Part shown: piece by piece, positions 17,776-26,824 of the stretch
Position numbering within the stretch: position 1 is the stretch's first letter
Layout of the letters: every line of letters begins with the position of its first letter
Source of the DNA: Pseudomonadota bacterium
Lineage (GTDB): Bacteria; Pseudomonadota; Alphaproteobacteria; Caulobacterales; Caulobacteraceae
Assembly (NCBI GenBank): GCA_023390245.1
Contig: JAEWDF010000080.1
Span: 21,619 to 85,618, forward strand
DNA: 64,000 nucleotides
Reading direction: 5' to 3'
The notes under the pieces: generated by a model
The model's database searches: none
The model's input: the letters and a program-made list of their open reading frames with translations, nothing else
Told to the model about the DNA's origin: nothing
Program-made: the position numbers and the translations under genes

Positions 17776-18518
17776 AGACCCTGTCGAAGAAGGCCCGGCA
17801 GCTCCTGGCCGAGGCGCGTGAGATCATCTTCCCCACGCTGGCGGAACGTGAACCTGCGGCCATCGCCGCCGAGACCGCCGCGCGCGAATTGTGGTCGGCG
17901 AGGTTTAGCGCGTTCGATTTGCTGCTGGCGGACGCCGACATTCTCGAGATCGGCTATGGCGACGCGCGTCTGCTGGGACACCTCCGGCGGCGTGGCGAAC
18001 TCGGCCGTCCCCGCTCCGCCGCGGGCGTTGGCAGGGGCGCGGCGGGTTCCGTCTCCCCTGAGTCCATACTGGACGAACTGACGCCCGATGAAGCGATCGA
18101 ACTGCATGAGGACATCAGCTATCTCAGCGCGCTGGATCCGCTGTCGTTCGATCTGGTGATCTGTCGCGACTTTGAATCGATGTTCGTCCTTGATGGAGTC
18201 GAGGATGGTCTCAAACGCCTCTACGGTCTGCTCCGGCCAGGGGGAGACGCCGTCATCCATGTCGGCTGCGCTGATCCGCGCCAGCCACGCCTCGAAGCGC
18301 CGGGATATGGTTTCCTGACGCCGACCGCATGGTCGATGCTGCTGCTTCGCGCCGGCTTCGAAATCGTGCGGAGCCGACGCACGCTTCGCGCGCCATCGCA
18401 GACTGCAAAGGCGCGCGACGCCCTGCCCATGGCCAGCAGCGAGGAACGCATGACCGAGGCCATGACCTTCCACCTGGTGCGGCCCTGGGAGCACTGGGAA
18501 CTGGCGAAGATTCTCTGA
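17772..18518 (+). CDS. SAM-dependent methyltransferase
   Basis: 248 aa, ATGA overlap with the gene before it. ILEIGYGDARLL is motif I, LSFDLVICRDFE is the post-I region, and LLRPGGDAVIHVG is the motif III region. These support a class I methyltransferase acting on a sugar or lipid of the capsule pathway. An insertion rich in Gly and Arg after motif I is unusual. Part of the operon 12095-18518. Confidence 0.68.
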   Translation: MKTLSKKARQLLAEAREIIFPTLAEREPAAIAAETAARELWSARFSAFDLLLADADILEIGYGDARLLGHLRRRGELGRPRSAAGVGRGAAGSVSPESILDELTPDEAIELHEDISYLSALDPLSFDLVICRDFESMFVLDGVEDGLKRLYGLLRPGGDAVIHVGCADPRQPRLEAPGYGFLTPTAWSMLLLRAGFEIVRSRRTLRAPSQTAKARDALPMASSEERMTEAMTFHLVRPWEHWELAKIL

Positions 18519-18618
18519 ATTCGGGAATTTTGCCGGATCGGTTTGATCCTGCGCCCCTTTCCCGTCTACTGACGCGGCCAGCGGCGCAATCGCCGCGTGC
18601 TTCTGCGAACCGAACGCC

Positions 18619-19737
18619 TTGCGACTGGCCGTCATCTTTGGAACCCGCCCCGAAGCCATCAAGATGGCGCCCGTGGTGCAGGCGCTGCGGGCCTCGGGGG
18701 CCTTTGATTGCCAGGTGTGGTCCACCGGACAGCATCGCGAGATGCTGGACCAGGTTCTGGATGTCTTTGGCCTGGAGGTCGATCGCGACCTGAACGTCAT
18801 GACTCCCGGACAGACGCTGAACGAAATCTTCTCCCAGGTCATGGCCGGCGCGGATCGCCTGCTGGTCGAGGAGCGACCGGACATGGTGCTGGTGCATGGC
18901 GACACCTCCACCGCCGCCGCCGCCGCCACGGCGGCCTTCCACCGCGGTATCCGCATCGGCCACGTCGAAGCCGGCCTGCGCAGCGGCCGACTGGATCAGC
19001 CCTGGCCGGAAGAGTTCAATCGCCGGCTCGTGGATATGGTCAGCGACCGCCTGTTCGCGCCCACCGAAACGGCGCGTCGCAATCTGATCGCCGAAGGCGT
19101 GGCCAAAGACCGCATCAGCGTGACGGGCAACACCGTCATAGACGCCCTGCTGCAGACCCGCTCCAGCATCCAGGCGGACATCGGGCGTCGCGGCCGGCTG
19201 GACGCCGCCTTCCGCTTCCTGGATCCGACGCGGCCGCTGGTGCTGGTCACCGGTCATCGTCGCGAGAGCTTTGGCGAGGGCTTCCAGCAGATCTGCATGG
19301 CCATCCGCGACATCGTCGCCGATGGCGCGATCCAGGTGGTCTATCCTGTGCATCTCAACCCGAATGTGCAGGAACCCGTCCGCGTCATCCTTGGCGGGCT
19401 TGACGGCGTCCATCTCGTGCCGCCGACCGACTATCCGACTTTCGTTTATCTGATGGATCGCGCGGATGTGATCCTGACGGATTCCGGCGGCGTCCAGGAG
19501 GAGGCGCCCTCCCTCGACAAGCCGGTTCTGGTCATGCGCGATGTCACCGAAAGGCCTGAAGCGGTCGAGGCGGGCGTGGCGCGCCTGGTTGGTGCAGATC
19601 GGCAACGGATCGTCGCCGGCGTGCGTTCAGCGCTGGACCACGCGAAGCGACCGCCGCTAAGCAATCCCTACGGAGACGGTCGGGCCGCACTCCGGATTGT
19701 GCAGGAGCTGCAACGTGTCGCTGACGGTCTACGCTGA
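18619..19737 (+). CDS. wecB: UDP-N-acetylglucosamine 2-epimerase (non-hydrolysing)
   Basis: 372 aa from a TTG at 18619, chosen because the product MRLAVIFGTRPEAIKMAPV matches the invariant WecB start. Other family segments are HGDTSTA, HVEAGLRSG, VTGNTVIDAL, VTGHRRE and LTDSGGVQEEA. The enzyme makes UDP-ManNAc in the cytoplasm. It overlaps wecC. In Gram-positives the same enzyme (MnaA) supplies ManNAc for the teichoic acid linkage unit; here wecC points to ManNAcA as well. Confidence 0.95.
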   Translation: MRLAVIFGTRPEAIKMAPVVQALRASGAFDCQVWSTGQHREMLDQVLDVFGLEVDRDLNVMTPGQTLNEIFSQVMAGADRLLVEERPDMVLVHGDTSTAAAAATAAFHRGIRIGHVEAGLRSGRLDQPWPEEFNRRLVDMVSDRLFAPTETARRNLIAEGVAKDRISVTGNTVIDALLQTRSSIQADIGRRGRLDAAFRFLDPTRPLVLVTGHRRESFGEGFQQICMAIRDIVADGAIQVVYPVHLNPNVQEPVRVILGGLDGVHLVPPTDYPTFVYLMDRADVILTDSGGVQEEAPSLDKPVLVMRDVTERPEAVEAGVARLVGADRQRIVAGVRSALDHAKRPPLSNPYGDGRAALRIVQELQRVADGLR

Positions 19738-20983
19738 CTTCGCCCATCCGGCGCCTGCGCTCCAGACCATCGCCGTCGTCGGCCTGGGATACATCGGCTT
19801 GCCGACCGCCGCCGCCCTGGCCAAGGCCGGGCACCGGGTCATCGGCGTCGACGTCAACGCCGACGTGGTGTCGGCGATCAATGCGGGCGTCTGCCACATC
19901 GTCGAACCAGGCCTGAACGAGCTTCTGGAAAGCGCGATCGAAGCCGGGCGGCTCAGCGCCGCGCGGGAGATGCCGGAGGCCCAGGCCTATCTGATCGCCG
20001 TCCCGACCCCCGTATCGCACGACTCCGCCAACGCCCCGGACCTGACCTATGTCTTCGCCGCGATCGAAGCGGTCGCGCCCATGCTGCGTCCTGGCGCCCT
20101 GGTGGTTCTCGAATCGACCTCCCCGGTCGGCACGACGCGGCGGGTCATCGACCGGCTCGCCGCGTTGCGCCCCGACCTGACCTTCCCCGGATGTGGCGGC
20201 GAGGGAGCGATCGACGTCGATGTCGTCTATTCGCCCGAGCGGGTGATCCCCGGCCGAACCCTGCAGGAGCTATCGACCAACGCGCGCGTCCTGGGCGGCG
20301 CCACGCCGGAAGCGGCCGTCCGCGCGGCCGGCATCTACCGCACCCTGACATCCGGCGAGCTGCTGCTGACCGATGATCGGTCGGCCGAGATGACCAAGCT
20401 GGTCGAGAACGCCTTCAGGGACGTCAACATCGCCTTCGCCAATGAGTTGTCGCTGATCTGCGACACGATGGGCCTGAATGTCTGGGAACTGATCGCCCTG
20501 GCCAATCACCATCCGCGGGTGAACATCCTGCAGCCGGGGCCGGGCGTCGGCGGCCACTGCATCGCCGTCGATCCCTGGTTTATCGTCGCCCAGGCCCCGG
20601 AGCAGGCCCGCCTGATCCGCACCGCCCGCGAGGTGAACGACGCCAAACCCGAGTTCGTGCTCGACAAGGCGCGGGCCATTCTGCGCGCCGAACCGGCGAC
20701 GCGGGTCGCGTGCCTCGGCCTGTCCTTCAAGCCCGATGTCGACGATTTTCGCGAGAGTCCGGCCCTGACCATCGCCCGCACGCTCAGTGGGGAATTCCCC
20801 GGTCGCGTCGTCTGCGCCGATCCCTATGCCGACATGCTTCCGCCGGATCACGGTTTAGAGATCGTCCCCCTGGTCGACGCACTCGCCATGCCGCTGGTCA
20901 TGGCCCTGGTCGGCCATCGAGAATTCCGGTCTCAACCCCGGCCGGTCAGCCGGACCATCGACGCCTGCGGCATATGGAGTTGA
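19715..20983 (+). CDS. wecC: UDP-N-acetyl-D-mannosamine dehydrogenase
   Basis: 422 aa from GTG 19715, with AGGAG 8 nt upstream; this start lies inside the end of wecB (23-nt overlap). The Rossmann motif is VVGLGYIGLPTA. GPGVGGHCIAVDPWF holds the catalytic Cys, and CLGLSFKPDVDDFRESPA is the C-terminal UDP-binding domain. The enzyme oxidises UDP-ManNAc to UDP-ManNAcA with two NAD. It is convergent with tagD, 25 nt away. Confidence 0.94.
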   Translation: MSLTVYADFAHPAPALQTIAVVGLGYIGLPTAAALAKAGHRVIGVDVNADVVSAINAGVCHIVEPGLNELLESAIEAGRLSAAREMPEAQAYLIAVPTPVSHDSANAPDLTYVFAAIEAVAPMLRPGALVVLESTSPVGTTRRVIDRLAALRPDLTFPGCGGEGAIDVDVVYSPERVIPGRTLQELSTNARVLGGATPEAAVRAAGIYRTLTSGELLLTDDRSAEMTKLVENAFRDVNIAFANELSLICDTMGLNVWELIALANHHPRVNILQPGPGVGGHCIAVDPWFIVAQAPEQARLIRTAREVNDAKPEFVLDKARAILRAEPATRVACLGLSFKPDVDDFRESPALTIARTLSGEFPGRVVCADPYADMLPPDHGLEIVPLVDALAMPLVMALVGHREFRSQPRPVSRTIDACGIWS

Positions 20984-21008
20984 TCCTCCACCGAGGAAAC
21001 CGGCGCCT

Positions 21009-21422
21009 TCAGCCCATGCGTTTTCCCGCACCAGCAATTTCGACGACCCCCGTGCGGATCAGGGTGCTGCTGACTCCCTCCGTTCGCGGCAGGTAAACGA
21101 CCTCGCATAGGTCGCGCAGGTCGTCGAAACGTCCACTCCAGTCACTGCCCATTCCGAATATGTCGATGTGGTGCGCGAGGATGTCCTGGCGCTTCTGAGT
21201 CCAATCCCGTTCCGGAATGACGAGATTGACGCACCGGAGCGCCTGCACGATCTCAACCCGATCCGCATAGCTGACAACGCTGCTCTTGCCCTTCTCCACG
21301 TTGAAGGCGTCGGTGGAAACACCAACGGTCAGGTGATCGCCCAAGGCGCGCAAACGCTCAAGAAGGCGCAGGTGCCCCACGTGAAAGAGATCGAACGTGC
21401 CGTAGGTGATGACCTTGCGCAT
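21009..21422 (-). CDS. tagD: Glycerol-3-phosphate cytidylyltransferase
   Basis: 137 aa from ATG 21422, a length normal for TagD (about 130). An in-frame ATG at 21479 would overlap the upstream gene. The start ITYGTFDLFHVGHLRLL holds the HxGH nucleotide-binding motif, and EGVSSTLIR near the end is the RTxGISTT-type motif. It makes CDP-glycerol from CTP and glycerol-3-phosphate. It is the last gene of a three-gene minus-strand set with the LicD-like protein. Together with the CDP-ribitol synthase it gives the locus two activated polyols. Confidence 0.92.
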   Translation of the reverse strand: MRKVITYGTFDLFHVGHLRLLERLRALGDHLTVGVSTDAFNVEKGKSSVVSYADRVEIVQALRCVNLVIPERDWTQKRQDILAHHIDIFGMGSDWSGRFDDLRDLCEVVYLPRTEGVSSTLIRTGVVEIAGAGKRMG

Positions 21423-21453
21423 CACCGGATGCTTACGGGCGCTCCGGCGCGGG

Positions 21454-22869
21454 TCAAGCAGGAAGGTGTCCCGGCACATCCTGCGCCGCCAGGTTTTCGA
21501 CCTCGCGGAGAAGACGAAGGATCAACCTGTCCCTTGGTCTGTATCCGAGAAGAATCCTGGCGATACGATCAAAATGATAGGATCGACCGGCGTGATAGTA
21601 ATCCAGCGCCTTGGTATAGCCGTACCAGATCATCTCCCCGTCATTGGTCACAGCCATGTTCGGCGTATCGGAAAAGGTCTCAAAGTCCGATCGGGGTACG
21701 CGCCAATCTCCGTAATTTTCTTCCAGATACCGGTCGACGTCGACCGGCGCCTTGAAGGATCCACCGAGAAAGGATCGGTCCTCCAACGCGAACGGCGTAT
21801 TCCACCACTTGCTCTTCAGACCTTCGTGCAAAATAAGTCCGCCCTCGTTCCTGTGCCAGAACACATCGATCAGAACGCCATTGGCGTGTTGGAGCCTCAG
21901 AAGCGCTCCATTGCGATACGGCTTTCTTGAAAAGCATCCCCATGACACGAGCGCCGCCTCGATATGTCGCCGCTCCTCCGGCCCCGCGTCCAGGACGCCG
22001 ACATCGATGTCCTTGTCATGCGGGAGGATGCCGCCTTCACGAACACAGCCCAGCAGCGTCCCGCTGATGAGGAAAAACTCCGCGCCGATCGAATGGAAGG
22101 CCGCCTGCATGTCAAACAAGGCCTGCTTGGCGGCCTCGACCCAGCTTCGGCTATCGACCGTCTTCTTGGGCTTCGCGCCGAAGGGTCTCAGTTCAAGACC
22201 CAGCAGCAGCCGCCGCCGGGCGGCGTCCTCGGCGGCGTCGTAGGCTTCCATTTCCCGACAGCACCAGGAGTAGTGGTGCAACGCCATGAGGCCTTGATAG
22301 CTCACGCTTCCCATCAAGCCAGACAAGGCCGCCGCGAGCCAATTCAGATCGTCCGGGCACGCGATGGTTTGCCGCAGGGCGATCATGTCGGCGTTGTCCC
22401 ACGTCTGCGGAGGCCCGATCTGGTCCAGCAGCATCGCCCGGGCTTCCTGGGTCCTGCCCGCAAGACACAGTACGTCACAAAGGGCATGCGACAGGCGTTG
22501 CACCCTCGCAGCACGACCGGCGCCGTGAGGGACGAGGACGATCGCTTCCCGCAAAGCGATCTCGGCCTCCTCAAGCCGGTTCTCGAAATAGAACAGGCGC
22601 GCGGCCGACAGACGGCTGGTCCAGTCCCGCCCGAACCGGCTTTCATTGCCCTTGAGTCGGAGGCGCGCCTGATCGGCCCGACCAAGGCGAAGCAGCGCGT
22701 TTGGCCGCCATCTTCGCATCTCGATCAATCTCGGCTCGATCAGGTCCGAGGGAAGGTTCCAGTCTTCCAACTCATCGACGATCTGGAGAGCCCGAGCGAG
22801 TTGCCCTCTATCGCCGGCGCGCCGCCAGGCCGCATAGCGATCTGCAATCCAGGCCGCCCGGATCAGCAT
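21454..22869 (-). CDS. LicD/fukutin-related-type phosphotransferase with N-terminal TPR-like region
   Basis: 471 aa from ATG 22869; TTG 22914 would overlap the upstream stop. Residues up to about 230 are helical repeats (TPR-like, with LRLGRADQARLRL and AEIALREAI). The C-terminal half is a LicD/FKTN domain: FFLISGTLLGCVREGG, then HDKDIDVGVLD, which carries the metal-binding acidic cluster, and LIDVFWHRNEGG. LicD adds phosphocholine, and the animal relatives fukutin and FKRP transfer ribitol-5-phosphate from CDP-ribitol. Here it could move ribitol- or glycerol-phosphate, or phosphocholine; none is proven. Confidence 0.78.
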   Translation of the reverse strand: MLIRAAWIADRYAAWRRAGDRGQLARALQIVDELEDWNLPSDLIEPRLIEMRRWRPNALLRLGRADQARLRLKGNESRFGRDWTSRLSAARLFYFENRLEEAEIALREAIVLVPHGAGRAARVQRLSHALCDVLCLAGRTQEARAMLLDQIGPPQTWDNADMIALRQTIACPDDLNWLAAALSGLMGSVSYQGLMALHHYSWCCREMEAYDAAEDAARRRLLLGLELRPFGAKPKKTVDSRSWVEAAKQALFDMQAAFHSIGAEFFLISGTLLGCVREGGILPHDKDIDVGVLDAGPEERRHIEAALVSWGCFSRKPYRNGALLRLQHANGVLIDVFWHRNEGGLILHEGLKSKWWNTPFALEDRSFLGGSFKAPVDVDRYLEENYGDWRVPRSDFETFSDTPNMAVTNDGEMIWYGYTKALDYYHAGRSYHFDRIARILLGYRPRDRLILRLLREVENLAAQDVPGHLPA

Positions 22870-22910
22870 TCCAGACGAACTGTCGCCGCCAAGGCTGAAC
22901 GGACGGCTCG

Positions 22911-24182
22911 TCAAAGCGTAAAACCACGGTGGCTTAACCAGGTTCGGGAGTCGTCATCCATGTCGACCTGATCGACCGCCTTGAAAGCCAGGTCGTACAG
23001 CGCTCTTTCCCGATCGGCCGCGTCGCTCGACGCGATATCGGGCGACATCAGCACCGATCTGAGCTCCACGAGATCGCCGGCTTCGAACTCGCTGCGAACA
23101 CCCAACCGTCGGGCCGCGACGGCGGCGGCCAGTGCGTCGGTCAGGGAGTACCCCCTGAGACAGGCAACATTCCGTCCTCTCGCATGGCGCACCAGTTGTT
23201 CCGCCAGGCGGACCACGCACGCGGAATCGACGGGATCGAAGGGCTCGACCACACGAAGGTTGGATGCATCGGTCCCGGGGGCAGGCACGAGGGCCATGAA
23301 GATCTCCGAGCCGGAATCACCGCTGGTCAGCCTACTGAACAGACATTCCCGGCCTTGAGCGTCGACATTCTGTGCGACATGAAAGACGACGCCGCTCGCG
23401 CGGTCCGCCGTCGCATAATGGAGCAAGGCCTTGCTGGCCCACTCCAGCAAATCCCGACGGCTCTGCGCCTGTTTCACCCCTGGCGTATCGGCGAGCCCGG
23501 CAAGCACCAGCGCCTCGCGATCGCGCCCCGCCCGTAGTCGCCCCTCCGCCAAGGCCGTAGCCAGACGACGATCCTGATTGGTCAGGACAAAATGTTCCAG
23601 AACGGCTTCGCCGAACATGTCCTGTTCAAGGTGAAGAGGACCGCCTCTTTTCTCGACGGCCCGGCCAAATCGCAGAACGGCGGCCATGAGCCGCCGGCTT
23701 TCCGCCCACGAACTCAGGTCGGCGCCGAGGCGCTCCTCACCGCCGAGCGGGCGCATCATCACATCGCGGACGGCATGACTGGCGTTATCGGTTGCGGTCA
23801 CCGATCTGAATTCGACTTCGACGACCTCCGTTCCATCCGGCGGTCGCATAACCAGGCGGAAGGCGTCCTCGATGCGCGAATCGAAGGGATGGACATAGGC
23901 CTCTCCCGATTTCGAGATGCGCAGCGCCTTGCCCGGAGCCGAGAGGGATAGACCGCTCCTGTCGAGGAACCTCACCGCAGCAATCACGTCTCGCGACGAG
24001 CCATGGCTGGCGGACAACAATTCGCAGGAAAGCTCGATGTTCGCCGCGTCAACCGGCAAGCGCCAGCGCTCGATGTACGGAGATCTGGAGATCACGCGCC
24101 AGTCCGGCGTCACCTGCAGCGGTTTGAAACGCTGCAACCGACGCCAGCGTGCGATTCGCCGTCGAAAACTCGTCTCTGCCAT
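22911..24182 (-). CDS. Unrecognised capsule-locus protein
   Basis: 423 aa from ATG 24182; its stop overlaps the possible TTG start of the LicD-like gene. The N-terminal half is rich in beta-type stretches (for example WRLPVDAANIELSCEL, AFRLVMRPPDGTEVVEVEFRS), like a carbohydrate-binding sandwich. The C-terminal half alternates strands and helices and contains RNVACLRGYSLTDALAAA. No signal peptide or membrane segment. I do not recognise the family; a role with the LicD-like gene and tagD is inferred from the operon. Confidence 0.55.
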   Translation of the reverse strand: MAETSFRRRIARWRRLQRFKPLQVTPDWRVISRSPYIERWRLPVDAANIELSCELLSASHGSSRDVIAAVRFLDRSGLSLSAPGKALRISKSGEAYVHPFDSRIEDAFRLVMRPPDGTEVVEVEFRSVTATDNASHAVRDVMMRPLGGEERLGADLSSWAESRRLMAAVLRFGRAVEKRGGPLHLEQDMFGEAVLEHFVLTNQDRRLATALAEGRLRAGRDREALVLAGLADTPGVKQAQSRRDLLEWASKALLHYATADRASGVVFHVAQNVDAQGRECLFSRLTSGDSGSEIFMALVPAPGTDASNLRVVEPFDPVDSACVVRLAEQLVRHARGRNVACLRGYSLTDALAAAVAARRLGVRSEFEAGDLVELRSVLMSPDIASSDAADRERALYDLAFKAVDQVDMDDDSRTWLSHRGFTL

Positions 24183-24253
24183 GAGAGATGGCTTATCAAC
24201 AAAAGCACGAAACTGTCACCGAAAGAGGTGATTTCGATTTGGCGTCACGCCTT

Positions 24254-24299
24254 GGGAAGAATTCCCGCTGTTGACACTCAAATGGCGGACGGCGATAGC
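24254..24299 (+). promoter_or_regulatory. Candidate promoter and operator for the lyase gene
   Basis: TTGACA at 24271-24276, a 17-nt spacer and GATAGC at 24294-24299, ending 30 nt before the TTG start of the lyase. Just upstream is a GGGAA-N3-TTCCC palindrome (24254-24266). The -35 is consensus and the -10 matches 3 of 6. It lies in the divergent gap 24183-24328. Confidence 0.4.
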
Positions 24300-24328
24300 C
24301 CGCCGCTCGAAACGACGAGATCGACCGA

Positions 24329-25876
24329 TTGGCCCGACAAACCGCCCGCACAGCTCTGTGCGGAAACTATGGACGGCCCGAAGCCGAAGTCGCAGCGATC
24401 CTGTCGGAAGGCTGGCGCGCGCGCCCTGATACACCCAGAGTACATCTGCCGGGCTCGACCGACGATTGGGAAAGCGATCCCTTCTCGGATCGCAATTGGA
24501 CCTTTCAACTGCACGCATGGCGGCCGATGGCTCCGATGGTCGTGGCTCATGAAACGAGCGGCGGCGCTCGCTACCTTGAGGCGGCCGCCGCATTGGCTCT
24601 CTCCTGGAAATCCGCCGAGACGGTCAATGCCGGCAAGGATTTCGGCCTGTATTGGAACGACATGGGATCGGGCATCCGGGCCTCGAAGCTCGCCTATCTC
24701 CTGCAGCACGGCCGGGCGGCGCGACTTCCGCAACAGGATCTGGCGGCTCTTCAGGCCCTGGCGCAGCAGCATCTCGATCGCCTCGGCGACCCGGCCTTCC
24801 TCGGCCAGTCCAACCACGCCTTCTTCCAGATTCACGGGCTCAGGGCCCTTTCGCTCGCAGCGCCGGAACTGGAGGGCGCCGCGGCCGCCCACGCCTACGC
24901 CGGCAAGGCCCTCCTGGCCCTGCTGAAGCAGCAGTTCGGTGAGGAAGGCGTGCACCTGGAACACTCGCCCGGCTACCATGTCTTCGCCCTGCGTACGCTC
25001 CGACGCATGCTAGCGACGGGCTTCTACGAGGATCTCCCCGACGCCTTCGCCGTCCTGAAGCGCGCACGGCGCCTGGCGACATGGCTGACCTTCCCCGATG
25101 GCATGGCGGCGGCCTTCGGCGACACCGACCGGGACGCCCGGCGGTTGACGTACCGGCCCGCCAAGCGCGCGGCCCGACTGTTCCGCGAGGCCGGCTACGC
25201 CGTCGTCCGCGCGCCGGCGTCCGCGCCGCACGGCCCGGCGGTGCTGATGGTGGCGGCGGGGCACCACAGCAACGTCCACAAGCACGCCGACGACCTGTCG
25301 TTCGAACTCTACGATCGCGGCCGTCACTGGATCGTGGACACCGGCAAATACTCCTATTCCAAGGCCGACTGGCGCGCGTATACCGATAGCGCGCGTGCGC
25401 ACAACACGGTGGAATACGATCCGGCCAGTCCCGGCAACGGGGTCCGGCGCACGCCCCCGGCCGGCGGCATGCTGCACGCCCTGCGCCAGCAGGGCGACGC
25501 CTGGATCATCGAAGGGCGGGTGGAACGCCCGGTCGTCGGCGCCGCTCATGCCCGGCGCTTCACCTATCGCCCCGGGGAAAGCCTGCTCATCGAAGACCTG
25601 TTGACCTTCGACGACGCGCGCGACGCTGTCGCCTGGCTTCACCTGCCGCCTGATCTGGAGGCCGAGCAGACCTCGGGCGGCTGGCGCTTTCCCGGAGGCC
25701 GCATTCTCTATGCCAGTGACGTCCCTCTGACCCTGATTCGCGCGCGCGGCGCGACCGAACCGGAAATCCAGGGCTGGCTGGCGGAGGGCTACCACCGCAT
25801 CACGCCCAACGACGCCCTAGGGGCGCGCTTCCATGGACGGCGGATTCGCCTCTCGACCAGCCTCGTCTTCGACTGA
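24329..25876 (+). CDS. Heparinase II/III-family polysaccharide lyase
   Basis: 515 aa from a TTG at 24329; no ATG or GTG follows the in-frame stop upstream, and SD support is weak. The N-terminal part is an (alpha/alpha) toroid (DPFSDRNWTFQLHAW, GQSNHAFFQIHGLRAL, with GVHLEHSPGYH as a likely catalytic region). The C-terminal beta-sandwich has HKHADDLSFELYDRGR and VDTGKYSY, typical of heparinase II/III domains. Such lyases cut uronic-acid polysaccharides by beta-elimination. No signal peptide is visible. In a locus with UDP-ManNAcA synthesis it may trim or clear the capsule polymer. Confidence 0.82.
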   Translation: MARQTARTALCGNYGRPEAEVAAILSEGWRARPDTPRVHLPGSTDDWESDPFSDRNWTFQLHAWRPMAPMVVAHETSGGARYLEAAAALALSWKSAETVNAGKDFGLYWNDMGSGIRASKLAYLLQHGRAARLPQQDLAALQALAQQHLDRLGDPAFLGQSNHAFFQIHGLRALSLAAPELEGAAAAHAYAGKALLALLKQQFGEEGVHLEHSPGYHVFALRTLRRMLATGFYEDLPDAFAVLKRARRLATWLTFPDGMAAAFGDTDRDARRLTYRPAKRAARLFREAGYAVVRAPASAPHGPAVLMVAAGHHSNVHKHADDLSFELYDRGRHWIVDTGKYSYSKADWRAYTDSARAHNTVEYDPASPGNGVRRTPPAGGMLHALRQQGDAWIIEGRVERPVVGAAHARRFTYRPGESLLIEDLLTFDDARDAVAWLHLPPDLEAEQTSGGWRFPGGRILYASDVPLTLIRARGATEPEIQGWLAEGYHRITPNDALGARFHGRRIRLSTSLVFD

Positions 25877-25948
25877 CGCGCTTGCGCGGCGCGCGCGGCC
25901 GGTGCATTGAAACGGCATGGTCACGAAGGGCGCGACGGCGCTGGTTGA

Positions 25949-26824
25949 ATGAGCCTGACGCCCTTTCCCTTGAATCGAGGCCGCCGCGGGCCGGATTGGC
26001 GCGCCTTCGGCGAACGACTTGACCGCAATCCGACGTGGCGGGCCGCCCGGATCAGCGCCACGACCATCTACGCCCTGCTGCTGCGCGAGGCCGTCACGCG
26101 GTACGGCCGTCGTTCCGCGGGATACGTCTGGTCGCTGATCGAGCCTCTTCTCCAGCTTACCGTCATGCTGACCGTGTTCGGCTTCATCGGACGATCGCCG
26201 GCCGTAGGCGAAAGTCTCGTCGTCTTCTTCATCACCGGCATCATGCCGCTGATGAGCTTCCGCAATGCGATCAACCGCGGCGCGCGCGCGATCACGAGCA
26301 ACCGATCGCTGATGAACTATCCGCAAGTGCGCGCCTTCGAGATCATTACCGCGCGCGTGCTGCTCGAATTGCTCACCTCCGCGATGGTCGTGTTCATCAT
26401 CGCGCTTTTCACGAAGGCCTTCTTCGCCCTGCCCTTCACGGCCTGGGTTGACAATCCTCTGGAACTCGAAGGGGCGCTGCTGGTGCTGGCGCTGCTCTGT
26501 TACGGCGCCGGTTTCCTCAGCGCCCAGATCGGCCGCTTCTTCAATCAATGGAGCGATCTCACGCGCGCTCTCGGACGCTTGCTCTTCTTCACGTCCGGCG
26601 TCTGGTATACGCTCGATACCCTGCCGGCCGGACTGCGCAAATATGTCGCCTACAATCCTCTGGCCCAGGTCATCGAATGGATTCGCGACGCCGCCATTCC
26701 AGGCTTCGAGAGCCAGCACGTCAGCGCCTTCTATCCCATTGCCTTCGCCGTGGTCTGTTTGGTCATCGGCCTGTTCATCGAGTGGCTGTTCCAGTTCACC
26801 GGTCTCGAATTGGAGCGAGGCTGA
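25949..26824 (+). CDS. kpsM: Capsule ABC transporter, permease
   Basis: 291 aa with about six hydrophobic segments (the first near LLLREAVTRYG...VWSLIEPLLQLTVML). It matches ABC-2-type KpsM/CtrC permeases, which carry lipid-linked group 2 capsule across the inner membrane. Its stop overlaps the kpsT start (TGATG). First gene of the kpsMTED exporter; the short gap after the lyase suggests one transcript. Confidence 0.93.
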   Translation: MSLTPFPLNRGRRGPDWRAFGERLDRNPTWRAARISATTIYALLLREAVTRYGRRSAGYVWSLIEPLLQLTVMLTVFGFIGRSPAVGESLVVFFITGIMPLMSFRNAINRGARAITSNRSLMNYPQVRAFEIITARVLLELLTSAMVVFIIALFTKAFFALPFTAWVDNPLELEGALLVLALLCYGAGFLSAQIGRFFNQWSDLTRALGRLLFFTSGVWYTLDTLPAGLRKYVAYNPLAQVIEWIRDAAIPGFESQHVSAFYPIAFAVVCLVIGLFIEWLFQFTGLELERG

